Positions 1 through 6,425 are shown, counted from the stretch's first letter. The stretch is 11,080 nucleotides of DNA from Lachnospiraceae bacterium (GCA_015258095.1 JABZIV010000050.1:1-11080); one strand, 5' to 3'. Notes: generated by a model from the sequence alone, not told the origin. Made by a program: numbers and translations.

Positions 1-1
1 C

Positions 2-211
2 GTTACTGCAGGTGATCCGACTTTCGCAGGTCCATTGACAGGGGTCCAGCTTGGACTCACAGTTTATCACGTTTGCGAACCGGAGCTGAAGGCTGAGTTT
101 GACGAATCCGTATATGAGGATCAGGTCAGCATGATGGAAATGGTTTTGGATGTTGATGACATTGTAAAAGAGATGAGCAGTATTCGTTCCGAGTATTGTA
201 AGTACCTTTAA
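2..211 (+). CDS. grdA: Glycine/sarcosine/betaine reductase selenoprotein A, C-terminal part (5' end outside window)
   Basis: The reading frame is open from base 2 to the TAA at 209-211 and gives the last 69 residues. The stretch GDPTFAGPLTGVQLGL, followed by MMEMVLDVDDIV and the end RSEYCKYL, is the typical C-terminus of GrdA, a small protein of about 158 residues. GrdA carries the carboxymethyl group on a selenocysteine, takes it from a substrate-specific protein B, and passes it to protein C (GrdC/GrdD, encoded just downstream). The Sec codon and CxxU motif belong to the N-terminal half and lie outside this window, so selenocysteine cannot be confirmed here. A terminator follows directly. 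The next gene is grdC, not grdB as in many described clusters. Family assignment is by recognition of the conserved C-terminal sequence. Confidence 0.9.
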   Translation, partial: VTAGDPTFAGPLTGVQLGLTVYHVCEPELKAEFDESVYEDQVSMMEMVLDVDDIVKEMSSIRSEYCKYL

Positions 212-217
212 AAAAAT

Positions 218-245
218 AAGGGAGCTTTTTGGGCTCCCTTTTTTT
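218..245 (+). terminator. Rho-independent terminator after grdA
   Basis: The 8-bp stem AAGGGAGC (218-225) pairs with GCTCCCTT (233-240) around a 7-nt loop and runs into a T-tract at 239-245. It begins 6 bases after the grdA stop. It should end or reduce transcription between grdA and grdC, so grdA could be made at a different level from protein C. Confidence 0.9.
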
Positions 246-279
246 CCAAAATTTTACAAAAAAATAGCTAATTTGCTGT

Positions 280-294
280 AGTATTTTCAATACT
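280..294. promoter_or_regulatory. 15-bp perfect inverted repeat upstream of grdC (possible operator)
   Basis: AGTATT (280-285) and AATACT (289-294) are perfect inverted arms around TTC. The element sits in the grdA-grdC gap, about 46 bp upstream of the TTGACA box at 341. It has no T-tract and short arms, so a DNA-binding site is more likely than a terminator. No regulator can be assigned. Confidence 0.35.
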
Positions 295-340
295 TTCTTG
301 TGTAAGATACCTTTTGAAAAGTATATATCATTGGTAGCGT

Positions 341-369
341 TTGACAGATTGTACAGGGCTATTTTTAAG
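341..369 (+). promoter_or_regulatory. Candidate promoter of grdCD
   Basis: TTGACA at 341-346 matches the -35 consensus exactly. With a 17-bp spacer the -10 would be TTTAAG at 364-369, matching TATAAT at 4 of 6 positions. Transcription would start near 376, leaving a very short leader with the ribosome binding site AAAGAGG (376-382) almost at the 5' end. The first in-frame TTG of the grdC reading frame is the TTG of this -35 box, which argues against it being the start codon. Confidence 0.45.
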
Positions 370-388
370 AATAGCAAAGAGGAAAAAG

Positions 389-1927
389 ATTAGGAATAGT
401 ATTATTAAGGGTGTTGGTTATTGTTTGAATTATACTCCGGGCTTGATGCTCCAGCATGGATCCACGATTGTGCAGGAGAGAATCGTAAATCCGGACGGTG
501 ATTTTTTGAAAGAAATGGGAAAGCACGTACGTTCTTTTGAGGATTGCGTAGCATACTGGCCCAATCAGGTTTATATCGGAAATAAAACACCGGAAGAGTT
601 AAGAGCGGTAGAGTTCCCGTATTACGATAAGAAGGTAGAAGGAGCAAGTCGCTACGGTAAGTTCGGTGAAATCATGCCGGAGGCGGAATTCCTCCTTCTT
701 GCGCAGGCTTGTGACTGTTTTGAGGTCGTTTATCTCGAGAAGGGATTTGTTGCAGCACATAAACCGGAGCTTGCGAAAGATCCCGTTATTACCGAGGAGA
801 TTTTAAATCGTGTACTGGAGGGAGCAGAGCTCGACGAGATTCAGGGATTTGTGGATAGACATGAGGCGGAACCGCTTTATTATGAGGGAAAACTCGTTGG
901 CTGTGTAAAGAGAGCACACGATATTGATGTCAATCTTTCCGCAGAGGTTATGCTTGAAAATATCATGAACAAAGCAAGTTCCGTTCTTGCCATTCTTCAT
1001 TCCTTAAAGCATTCCGGCGTGAATCCCGCGGAGATTGAGTATGTTATCGACTGCTCCGAGGAAGCTTGCGGAGATGTGAACCAGCGTGGAGGCGGAAACT
1101 TTGCGAAGGCAGCTGCGGAAATTGCAGGTCTTCAAAATGCGACCGGTTCCGATGCGAGAGGTTTCTGTGCAGGACCTTCTCACGCGATGATTGAAGCCGC
1201 TTCTTTAGTGAAGGCGGGCGCATTCCATACGGTTGCTGTCATTGGCGGAGGATGTGTACCGAAGCTTGCCATGAATGGGAAGGACCATGTCAAGAAGGAA
1301 CTTCCGATGCTGGAGGATTGCCTGGGTTCTTTCTGTATCATTGTTTCTGAAAATGACGGAAAGTCCGCTGAAATCAACTTGGATATCATCGGTCGTCACA
1401 CGGTAGGAACAGGTGCCGCACCGCAGAATGTTATCGGTTCTCTTGTTGCGGATCCGCTTGAGCGTGCCGGTCTTACCGTTAAGGATGTGGATAAGTTCTC
1501 TCCGGAGATGCAAAACGCCGATATTACAAAGCCCGCCGGAGCCGGAGACGTTCCGATGGCAAACTATAAGATGATTGCGGCTCTTGCCGTAAAGAAGGGA
1601 TGGCTTGAGAAAGCGGAGCTTGCAAGTTTTACGGAAGAGAAGGGCTTAGTCGGTTATGCGCCGACACAGGGACATATCCCGTCCGGTGTTCCTTTTGTCG
1701 GATTTGCGAAGGAGGATATTGAAGCCGGAAAGATGCAGAGAGCCATGATTATTGGAAAGGGATCCCTTTTCCTTGGCCGTATGACGAACCTTTTTGACGG
1801 TGTTTCCTTTATTATTCAGAAGAATACCGGAAAAGGAACGGGCGCTGTTTCGGAGGAGGAAGTTCGGGCTATGATTGCAAAGTCGATGAAGGACTTCGCT
1901 GCTTCCATTTTGGGAAATCAGGAATAA
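389..1927 (+). CDS. grdC: Glycine/sarcosine/betaine reductase complex protein C, subunit GrdC (beta)
   Basis: GrdC and GrdD form protein C, the common last component of glycine, sarcosine and betaine reductases. It receives the carboxymethyl group from GrdA and yields acetyl phosphate. The protein has the family hallmarks IIKGVGY and VQERIVNPDG near the N-terminus and a FabH/thiolase-like fold. GFCAGPSHAM carries Cys260 (codon 1166-1168) at the place of the FabH nucleophile, followed by VAVIGGG. An ATT start at 389 gives 512 residues, close to the family length, begins four residues before IIKG as homologues do, and lies 6 nt after AAAGAGG (376-382). The alternatives are TTG at 341, which adds 16 residues but lies in a perfect -35 box with no good ribosome binding site, and ATG at 446, which removes conserved residues. 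The gene is followed after 15 bp by grdD, almost certainly in the same transcript. Confidence 0.95.
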   Translation: MRNSIIKGVGYCLNYTPGLMLQHGSTIVQERIVNPDGDFLKEMGKHVRSFEDCVAYWPNQVYIGNKTPEELRAVEFPYYDKKVEGASRYGKFGEIMPEAEFLLLAQACDCFEVVYLEKGFVAAHKPELAKDPVITEEILNRVLEGAELDEIQGFVDRHEAEPLYYEGKLVGCVKRAHDIDVNLSAEVMLENIMNKASSVLAILHSLKHSGVNPAEIEYVIDCSEEACGDVNQRGGGNFAKAAAEIAGLQNATGSDARGFCAGPSHAMIEAASLVKAGAFHTVAVIGGGCVPKLAMNGKDHVKKELPMLEDCLGSFCIIVSENDGKSAEINLDIIGRHTVGTGAAPQNVIGSLVADPLERAGLTVKDVDKFSPEMQNADITKPAGAGDVPMANYKMIAALAVKKGWLEKAELASFTEEKGLVGYAPTQGHIPSGVPFVGFAKEDIEAGKMQRAMIIGKGSLFLGRMTNLFDGVSFIIQKNTGKGTGAVSEEEVRAMIAKSMKDFAASILGNQE

Positions 1928-1942
1928 GAAAGGGAGGCTGAA

Positions 1943-3097
1943 ATGGCTAAAGAAATTAAAGAGCTGATTGCCGATACCTTTTTGGCTATGGCGGAGGGTC
2001 TCGAGACCGGGTCTTTCGGTAAGAAACCGCGAATTGCCCTTACCGGTATGGGTTCCGAACATGGTGAGGAAAATGCCATGCAGGCAGCTGTTTCTGCAGC
2101 AAAGGACGGAGTGGATGTGGTCTACATCGGTTCCTTAAAGAATGATTGTGTAGAAACTGTGGAAGTAGCGGATGATGAAGCCGGACACGATAAGATGGAC
2201 GAGCTTCTGAATGAGAAGAAAATTGATGGTGCAGTGACCATGCACTATCCGTTCCCGATTGGGGTTTCCACGGTCGGCCGTGCGGTGACACCGGGTCTTG
2301 GAAAGGAAATGTTCATTGCGAACACTACCGGGACTTCCAGCACCGACCGGATTGAGGGGATGGTAAAGAATGCCATCTACGGTATTATTACAGCGAAGGC
2401 TTGCGGATACGCTGCACCGACCGTTGGGATTTTGAACGTGGACGGAGCGAGACAGACGGAAAAAGCCTTGAAGAAGCTTGCAGCAAACGGATACCCCATT
2501 CATTTTGCCGAGTCCTCTCGTGCGGATGGCGGATGTGTGATGCGTGGAAATGATGTTCTTCGCGGTACGCCGGATATCCTTGTTACGGATTCTTTAACCG
2601 GGAATGTTTTATCGAAGATGCTATCTTCCTTTACTACCGGCGGTTCTTTTGAGGCGCAGGGCTTCGGTTATGGACCGGGAATCGGAGAAAACTATGAGAA
2701 GCTGGTGATGATTGTTTCTCGAGCATCCGGTGCACCGGTTGTGGCAAATGCACTTCGCTTTGCAGGAGAACTGGTTAAAGGTAAAGTTTTCGAAGTCGCA
2801 AAAGAAGAGTTTAAGTTGGCAAAGCGTGCCGGACTTGAAGAGATTCTTTCCGAGATTCGTGAGGCAAATAAGCCGAAGGAGAGCGGAGAAGAGGTTAAGG
2901 AGCCGCCTAAAGAGGTGGTTACGGCTGCGCTTTTCGGCATCGAAGTAACGGACTTGGATGATGCGGTTCGTTGTCTTTGGAAACTCGGAATCTATGCAGA
3001 ATCCGGTATGGGTTGTACCGGGCCGATTATCCGTGTGTCCGAAGCAAATCTCGAGAAGTCTGAGGCAGAGTTAAAGGCAAAGGGGTATATTTCTTAA
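1943..3097 (+). CDS. grdD: Glycine/sarcosine/betaine reductase complex protein C, subunit GrdD (alpha)
   Basis: This 384-residue protein is the PlsX-like (fatty acid/phospholipid synthesis fold) subunit of protein C. It carries out the phosphorolysis that turns a protein-bound acetyl thioester into acetyl phosphate. PRIALTGMGSEHG near residue 30 and the GGSFEAQGFGYGPGIG glycine-rich stretch are family features. Near the C-terminus, ESGMGCTGPII places Cys358 (codon 3014-3016). In the Eubacterium acidaminophilum protein the catalytic thiol is known as Cys359, so this is its likely equivalent. AGGGAGG at 1931-1937 is a strong ribosome binding site 5 nt from the ATG. The gene ends the operon: a strong terminator starts about 90 bases downstream. 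Length and key residues are intact. Confidence 0.95.
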   Translation: MAKEIKELIADTFLAMAEGLETGSFGKKPRIALTGMGSEHGEENAMQAAVSAAKDGVDVVYIGSLKNDCVETVEVADDEAGHDKMDELLNEKKIDGAVTMHYPFPIGVSTVGRAVTPGLGKEMFIANTTGTSSTDRIEGMVKNAIYGIITAKACGYAAPTVGILNVDGARQTEKALKKLAANGYPIHFAESSRADGGCVMRGNDVLRGTPDILVTDSLTGNVLSKMLSSFTTGGSFEAQGFGYGPGIGENYEKLVMIVSRASGAPVVANALRFAGELVKGKVFEVAKEEFKLAKRAGLEEILSEIREANKPKESGEEVKEPPKEVVTAALFGIEVTDLDDAVRCLWKLGIYAESGMGCTGPIIRVSEANLEKSEAELKAKGYIS

Positions 3098-3187
3098 CTT
3101 TGTAGAATTGTTACATATTGTCTCACAAGGATTCAGTCTCATGAAAGAATAGGTAGGGTGCGTTTTTTGCGCTATACCCAAGAGGAA

Positions 3188-3225
3188 AAGCTAAGTTGTG
3201 TTATTTGCACAACTTAGCTTTTTTT
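3188..3225 (+). terminator. Rho-independent terminator of grdCD
   Basis: A perfect 13-bp stem, AAGCTAAGTTGTG (3188-3200) with CACAACTTAGCTT (3208-3220), encloses a TTATTTG loop and runs into a T-tract to 3225. It closes the reductase transcript and separates it from the LytTR/DUF3021 genes. Confidence 0.93.
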
Positions 3226-3238
3226 AATGGGCGGGAAC

Positions 3239-3269
3239 TACCAAATAGGCAGTCGAGAGTACCGAATAG
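3239..3269 (+). promoter_or_regulatory. Putative LytTR-type operator: two 10-bp direct repeats, 21-bp period
   Basis: TACCAAATAG (3239-3248) is repeated as TACCGAATAG (3260-3269) with one mismatch, start to start 21 bp, two helical turns. LytTR regulators typically bind paired direct repeats of about 9 bp separated by 12-13 bp. The core ACCGAATAG matches a general LytTR consensus at most, but not all, positions. The repeats end about 33 bp before a good -10 box and directly precede a LytTR gene, so autoactivation is the natural reading. Confidence 0.65.
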
Positions 3270-3302
3270 AGGATTTCTCTAGAAAAAGCCCCGTATGCTG
3301 CG

Positions 3303-3308
3303 TATACT
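3303..3308 (+). promoter_or_regulatory. Candidate -10 box for the LytTR/DUF3021 operon
   Basis: TATACT matches the -10 consensus at 5 of 6 positions. The -35 position (3280-3285, TAGAAA) is poor, as expected for a promoter that needs an activator. A second, weaker box, TATGCT, lies at 3294-3299. The leader from about 3315 to 3381 holds a small CCGGT/ACCGG hairpin of unknown meaning. Confidence 0.45.
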
Positions 3309-3381
3309 CAAAAAAAGCCGGTTTTATTCTTTTACCGGAGCTGTTTCCGTTTTTTATCATCTAAAGAAAAGGAGGGTGAAT

Positions 3382-3834
3382 TTGAAAATAGAAGTTCAGC
3401 TGGATGCGCATTGTTCGGAAGTGACAGTACGCATCTTGACAGACAGGATATCCCGGGAAGTACAGGAATTGATGGACCGTATCACTCTTTCTACGACGGA
3501 TCTACTGCTCGGTTTTCAAAAAGAGGAAGCGGTTCCCTTATCTTTGGAAGAAATCATTCGTGTGTATACTTCCGCCGGAAAAGTATATGCCGTTACGGAA
3601 GAGGGGGAATATCAGCTTCGTTACCGTCTTTACGAGGTGGAGGAGAGGGTCAATCCGAAGTATTTTGTGCGGATTTCGCAGTCGGAAATTGTGAATTTAC
3701 GAAAAGTGAAGCGTTTTGATTTATCCCTTACAGGAACGATTGGGGTCCTGTTTTCTGATGGCAGCTTCAGTTATGTGTCCAGAAGATTCGTATCAAAGAT
3801 TAAGCAGTGTCTGGAGATAGGAGGTAGAAAATGA
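3382..3834 (+). CDS. LytTR-domain DNA-binding response regulator-like protein
   Basis: This 150-residue protein has an N-terminal segment of about 40 residues without a receiver domain, then a LytTR DNA-binding domain from about residue 44 to 147. The domain contains the typical run YFVRISQSEIVNLRKVKRFD (residues 94-113). The start is TTG at 3382: GGAGG at 3371-3375 lies 6 nt upstream, and the protein then begins KIEVQLD as such regulators do. A longer reading from 3295 would include the promoter -10 region and is not favoured. The stop overlaps the ATG of a DUF3021 membrane protein by 4 bp (ATGA). Small LytTR proteins paired with a membrane protein are known as LytTR regulatory systems in streptococci (for example HdrRM and BrsRM), where the membrane partner restrains the regulator. 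The same logic is inferred here. Its most likely target is its own promoter. Confidence 0.88.
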   Translation: MKIEVQLDAHCSEVTVRILTDRISREVQELMDRITLSTTDLLLGFQKEEAVPLSLEEIIRVYTSAGKVYAVTEEGEYQLRYRLYEVEERVNPKYFVRISQSEIVNLRKVKRFDLSLTGTIGVLFSDGSFSYVSRRFVSKIKQCLEIGGRK

Positions 3835-4310
3835 AGAAAATTGTATCTCGTGTGTTGTATTCTTTTCCAATTGGGATTTCCTGTAGCGTGGGAATTTCTC
3901 TTCTCCTGTCCCTTATTTTTGGAGAGGGAAAGTACTATCCCTTTGCTGCTCCTCTTGTTTCATTTACGGGAAGTGAAGTAAAGGCGATGCTTATGCAGAC
4001 GATACTCTCAGGGATACTGGGCAGTATCTTTGGCGGGATGAGCTTTATATGGGAAATAGAGAGATGGAGTATTTTAAAACAAACCGCGGTATACTTTCTC
4101 TCTGTATCCATTCCGATGATGGGAATCAGCTATCTCCTCTATTGGATGGAACATAGTCTTAGCGGCTTTTTACTCTATTTTTTGATTTTTGTGATGGTAT
4201 TTTTTGTGGTTTGGCTTTTTAATCTTGCTATGTATTGGATAAAGATTAGAAAAATGAATCAGAATTTAAATGTAGAAAAAAGGGGGAATGAAGAGATTCC
4301 CTTAAAATGA
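3831..4310 (+). CDS. DUF3021 family membrane protein, likely partner of the LytTR regulator
   Basis: This 159-residue integral membrane protein has four predicted helices at about 11-30, 53-74, 83-105 and 111-137, and a short charged cytoplasmic tail. Its size, the early aromatic/glycine-rich helix and its place after a LytTR gene fit the DUF3021 family. The ATG overlaps the upstream stop (ATGA) and has its own AGGAGG at 3819-3824, so the two proteins are probably made in step by translational coupling. The inferred role is to hold the LytTR regulator inactive at the membrane until a signal arrives; no ligand can be read from the sequence. Oddly, the last codons form the first copy of a 20-bp element repeated just past the stop. 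Confidence 0.85.
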   Translation: MKKIVSRVLYSFPIGISCSVGISLLLSLIFGEGKYYPFAAPLVSFTGSEVKAMLMQTILSGILGSIFGGMSFIWEIERWSILKQTAVYFLSVSIPMMGISYLLYWMEHSLSGFLLYFLIFVMVFFVVWLFNLAMYWIKIRKMNQNLNVEKRGNEEIPLK

Positions 4311-4329
4311 ATGAAGAGATTTTCTTAAA
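4287..4329 (+). repeat. Tandem duplication (2 x ~20 bp, 23-bp period) across the DUF3021 stop codon
   Basis: The 20-base unit at 4287-4306 recurs at 4310-4329 with two differences (TTCCCTT versus TTTTCTT). The stop codon TGA (4308-4310) lies at the junction. Because 23 is not a multiple of 3, the second copy is out of frame with the gene. In its own frame it still reads NEEIFLK, echoing the NEEIPLK tail of the protein. Confidence 0.7.
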
Positions 4330-4356
4330 AATCAATTCGCGGAAGCAGGTTGGAAA

Positions 4357-4365
4357 TGCTATAAT
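4357..4365 (+). promoter_or_regulatory. Extended -10 promoter for the symporter/acetyltransferase operon
   Basis: TGCTATAAT holds a consensus TATAAT (4360-4365) with the extended TGn element. The -35 region near 4337-4342 has little consensus, which an extended -10 tolerates. Transcription would start near 4372, about 45 bases before the preferred ATG at 4418. Confidence 0.7.
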
Positions 4366-4417
4366 GAAAAAATACTGAAAGTAGCTGTTCGGATCAAAAG
4401 GGATGGGGGAGAGCGAC

Positions 4418-5677
4418 ATGAAAGCAAAATCCGTTGTAAGCAACTATCGTTTTTTAATCATTTTACTTCTGGCCATGATACTCGGTGCAGTGACGGGAGC
4501 TGTTCTTCCGCAGTTTGCCCATTCTATCAGCTTCCTTGGAACCATCTTTATTCGGATGATGTTCTGTATTGTAGTGCCGATGGTTTTTGCCTCGATTTCC
4601 TCCGCCATGGCAAATATCAAGAGTCGAAGAAGAGCGGGAAAGATTATGGGGGTTACGGTTTTAACCTTTGTGCTGACGGGAGCGGCAGCGGCGATTGTCT
4701 ATTTTTTGCTCTGTCAGATTTTTCCGCCGGTGACTTCTCCCTGGGCAAGTATGGCGAAAGAGAAAGTCGGAGAGCACGCTACGATGACGGAGATGATTAT
4801 GAATTTCTTTACCGTAGAAGATTTCTCCATGCTTCTTTCCCGTAAAGCCATGCTCCCTCTCATTATTTTTTCCCTGCTTTTTGGCTTTTCCGTCAATTTG
4901 GCAGGGGAGGAAGGAAAGAAAGTAGCGGCTTTTCTGGACAGTTTGACCACGGTTATGATGAAGTTCGTACAAGTGGTGACGTATTATGCACCGATAGCCT
5001 TTTTTGCTATTTTTGCAGACCTGGTTTCCACCTATGGTTCTCAAATTACGGAAAGCTATGCAAGGGCTCTGCTTTTATATTATCCCGTTTGCTTTATTTA
5101 TATCTTTACCGCTTTTCCGCTGATGGCTTTCATCGGAGCAGGAAGAGAAGGGGTGAAGGTTATGTTTTCGCACATCGTAAAGCCGGCGATTGTGTCTCTC
5201 GGAACCTGTTCCTCCGTGGCAACGATTCCCAGTAATATGGAGGCTGCTGCCGAAAGCGGGATATCGAAGGATGTTTCGGATATTGTGATTCCCTTGGGCG
5301 CGACCATGCACATGGATGGCTCCTGTTTCTCCTGCGTGCTGAAGATTGTCTTTGTTATGGGGGCGTTAGGTACACCGGTAAAGTTTTCGGATCTTCCGGC
5401 CATCGTTCTCGTTGCCGTGCTTTCCGCTGTAGGAATGAGTGGTGTACCGGGAGGAGGATATATCGGGGAGTATATCATTGCGTCTATTTTCTTTCCAAAT
5501 AATATGGAACTTGCCTTTCCGATTCTGGTTGCCATCGGAAACCTGATTGATCCTCCGGCGACGATGATTAATGCTGCCGGCGACTATGTTGTGTCCTTTA
5601 TAGTTTCCCGCTTTGTTGATGGGAAGGATTGGTTGAAAAACGGAATGGAGAGGAAAAAGGACATAGATGGTAGATAG
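4418..5677 (+). CDS. Dicarboxylate/amino acid:cation symporter (DAACS, SLC1-like) with altered substrate site
   Basis: This 419-residue inner-membrane carrier has the SLC1/GltPh layout of eight helices and two re-entrant loops. Visible motifs are the HP1 loop (CSSVATIPSN), the helix 7 motif GATMHMDGS (residue 298 His where the family usually has Asn of NMDG), the HP2 loop GVPGGG, and helix 8 DPPATMINAAGD. In helix 8 the Asp (378), Thr (382), Asn (385) and Asp (389) match GltPh D394, T398, N401 and D405. The Arg that binds the side-chain carboxylate of aspartate/glutamate (GltPh R397) is Ala381. The substrate is therefore probably not an acidic amino acid; a neutral or other compound is more likely. 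The start at ATG 4418 is preferred, with GGGGAG 6 nt upstream; ATG 4403 would overlap that site. It overlaps the downstream acetyltransferase gene by 11 bp. Confidence 0.92.
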   Translation: MKAKSVVSNYRFLIILLLAMILGAVTGAVLPQFAHSISFLGTIFIRMMFCIVVPMVFASISSAMANIKSRRRAGKIMGVTVLTFVLTGAAAAIVYFLLCQIFPPVTSPWASMAKEKVGEHATMTEMIMNFFTVEDFSMLLSRKAMLPLIIFSLLFGFSVNLAGEEGKKVAAFLDSLTTVMMKFVQVVTYYAPIAFFAIFADLVSTYGSQITESYARALLLYYPVCFIYIFTAFPLMAFIGAGREGVKVMFSHIVKPAIVSLGTCSSVATIPSNMEAAAESGISKDVSDIVIPLGATMHMDGSCFSCVLKIVFVMGALGTPVKFSDLPAIVLVAVLSAVGMSGVPGGGYIGEYIIASIFFPNNMELAFPILVAIGNLIDPPATMINAAGDYVVSFIVSRFVDGKDWLKNGMERKKDIDGR

Positions 5678-6182
5678 ATTTGGAGAATATGGGGAAGAGT
5701 GGCAGTTAAAAAGAGGGGATTTAGCGGATCTTTCCGCAGTGGCAAAGGTAGAGAGGGCCTGTTTCCCGCCCTTGGAGGCGGCAACGGAAGAAAGTTTTCG
5801 GGAAAGATTAAAGTTCTATGGAAATCATTTTCTCCTTTTGTATAAAGAAGATCAGCTCATTTCCTTTGTGGACGGTTTTTGCACGAATGAAGAGAATTTA
5901 ACTGACTTAATGTATGAAGACGCATCTCTGCATGATGAAAAGGGAAGATGGCAGATGATTTTCGGAGTGAATACCATGCCATCCTACCGCAGAAAAGGAA
6001 TTGCTTCCAGAATGTTGGAAGAGTTCATTCGAATGGCAAAAGAAGAGGGAAGAGAGGGACTGGTTCTTACCTGTAAGAAAGAAAAAATCCCTTTTTATTC
6101 ACGGTTCGGTTTTACTTTGGAAGGTCTTTCTGAATCGGTACACGGGAATGTTGAGTGGTATCAGATGCGCATGCGGTTTTAA
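5667..6182 (+). CDS. GNAT family N-acetyltransferase, arylalkylamine N-acetyltransferase-like
   Basis: This 171-residue protein transfers acetyl from acetyl-CoA to an amine. The acetyl-CoA loop is RRKGIA (residues 108-113), preceded by the beta-strand FGVNTMPSY. FYSRFGF (143-149) forms the C-terminal motif. CFPPLEAAT near residue 32 and the FYxRFGF ending resemble the AANAT (serotonin N-acetyltransferase) branch, so an amine substrate is likely but unproven. The ATG lies inside the last codons of the symporter (11-bp overlap) with AAAAAGGA just upstream, so translation is probably coupled and the enzyme may act on what the symporter brings in. No clear terminator follows. Confidence 0.87.
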   Translation: MVDRFGEYGEEWQLKRGDLADLSAVAKVERACFPPLEAATEESFRERLKFYGNHFLLLYKEDQLISFVDGFCTNEENLTDLMYEDASLHDEKGRWQMIFGVNTMPSYRRKGIASRMLEEFIRMAKEEGREGLVLTCKKEKIPFYSRFGFTLEGLSESVHGNVEWYQMRMRF

Positions 6183-6205
6183 ATAAGACGGCTAGAAGAA
6201 GTTTT

Positions 6206-6232
6206 ACTATTTCATTTTTGGACTATTTCATT
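6206..6232 (+). repeat. Short direct repeat, 11 bp at 16-bp period
   Basis: ACTATTTCATT occurs at 6206-6216 and again at 6222-6232, just after the acetyltransferase gene. The sequence is T-rich and low in complexity, so it may be chance or slippage. Confidence 0.5.
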
Positions 6233-6247
6233 CCTATAAAAAATTTC

Positions 6248-6295
6248 TTGTATTTACTGAATGTACATTGTATATTGTATTTAATTTTGTACAAA
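6248..6295. other. AT-rich spacer with short repeats and a TTTGTACAAA palindrome
   Basis: The gap 6183-6425 holds no convincing gene. TTGTATTTA occurs at 6248-6256 and 6275-6283, TGTACA at 6262-6267, and the 10-bp palindrome TTTGTACAAA at 6286-6295. TTGTAT (6248) with TATATT (6271-6276) at 17 bp is a mediocre promoter for the metal transporter gene. A metal-responsive operator is possible, but no known box is recognised. Confidence 0.35.
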
Positions 6296-6425
6296 CGGAG
6301 ATACAAATACTTCTTAAGAATGCATTGAGAAGACAGAAGAGTAGAGCGCATATAGCAAAGTAGTAGCTTATAGAAAATACTGATTCTTCATTAGAAAAAA
6401 GATAGTAGTAAAGGAAAGAATAGGT

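Noticed and set aside
341..388. TTG 341 as the start of grdC with a 16-residue N-terminal extension
   Set aside because: It coincides with a perfect -35 box, lacks a Shine-Dalgarno sequence, and the extension has no counterpart in remembered family N-termini.
246..388. Riboswitch or sigma-54 promoter before grdC
   Set aside because: No aptamer-like set of conserved stems was recognised, and the GG/GC spacing of a -24/-12 promoter does not fit.
1646..2062. Open frame of 138 codons on the minus strand
   Set aside because: It lies antisense to the end of grdC and start of grdD, which are clearly real; no recognisable protein features.
3295..3381. ATG 3295 as the start of the LytTR gene
   Set aside because: The extra 29 residues span the candidate -10 and leader; TTG 3382 follows GGAGG at ideal spacing and begins where such proteins begin.
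5098..5535. Open frame of 145 codons on the minus strand
   Set aside because: It is antisense to the symporter's conserved HP1 to HP2 region.
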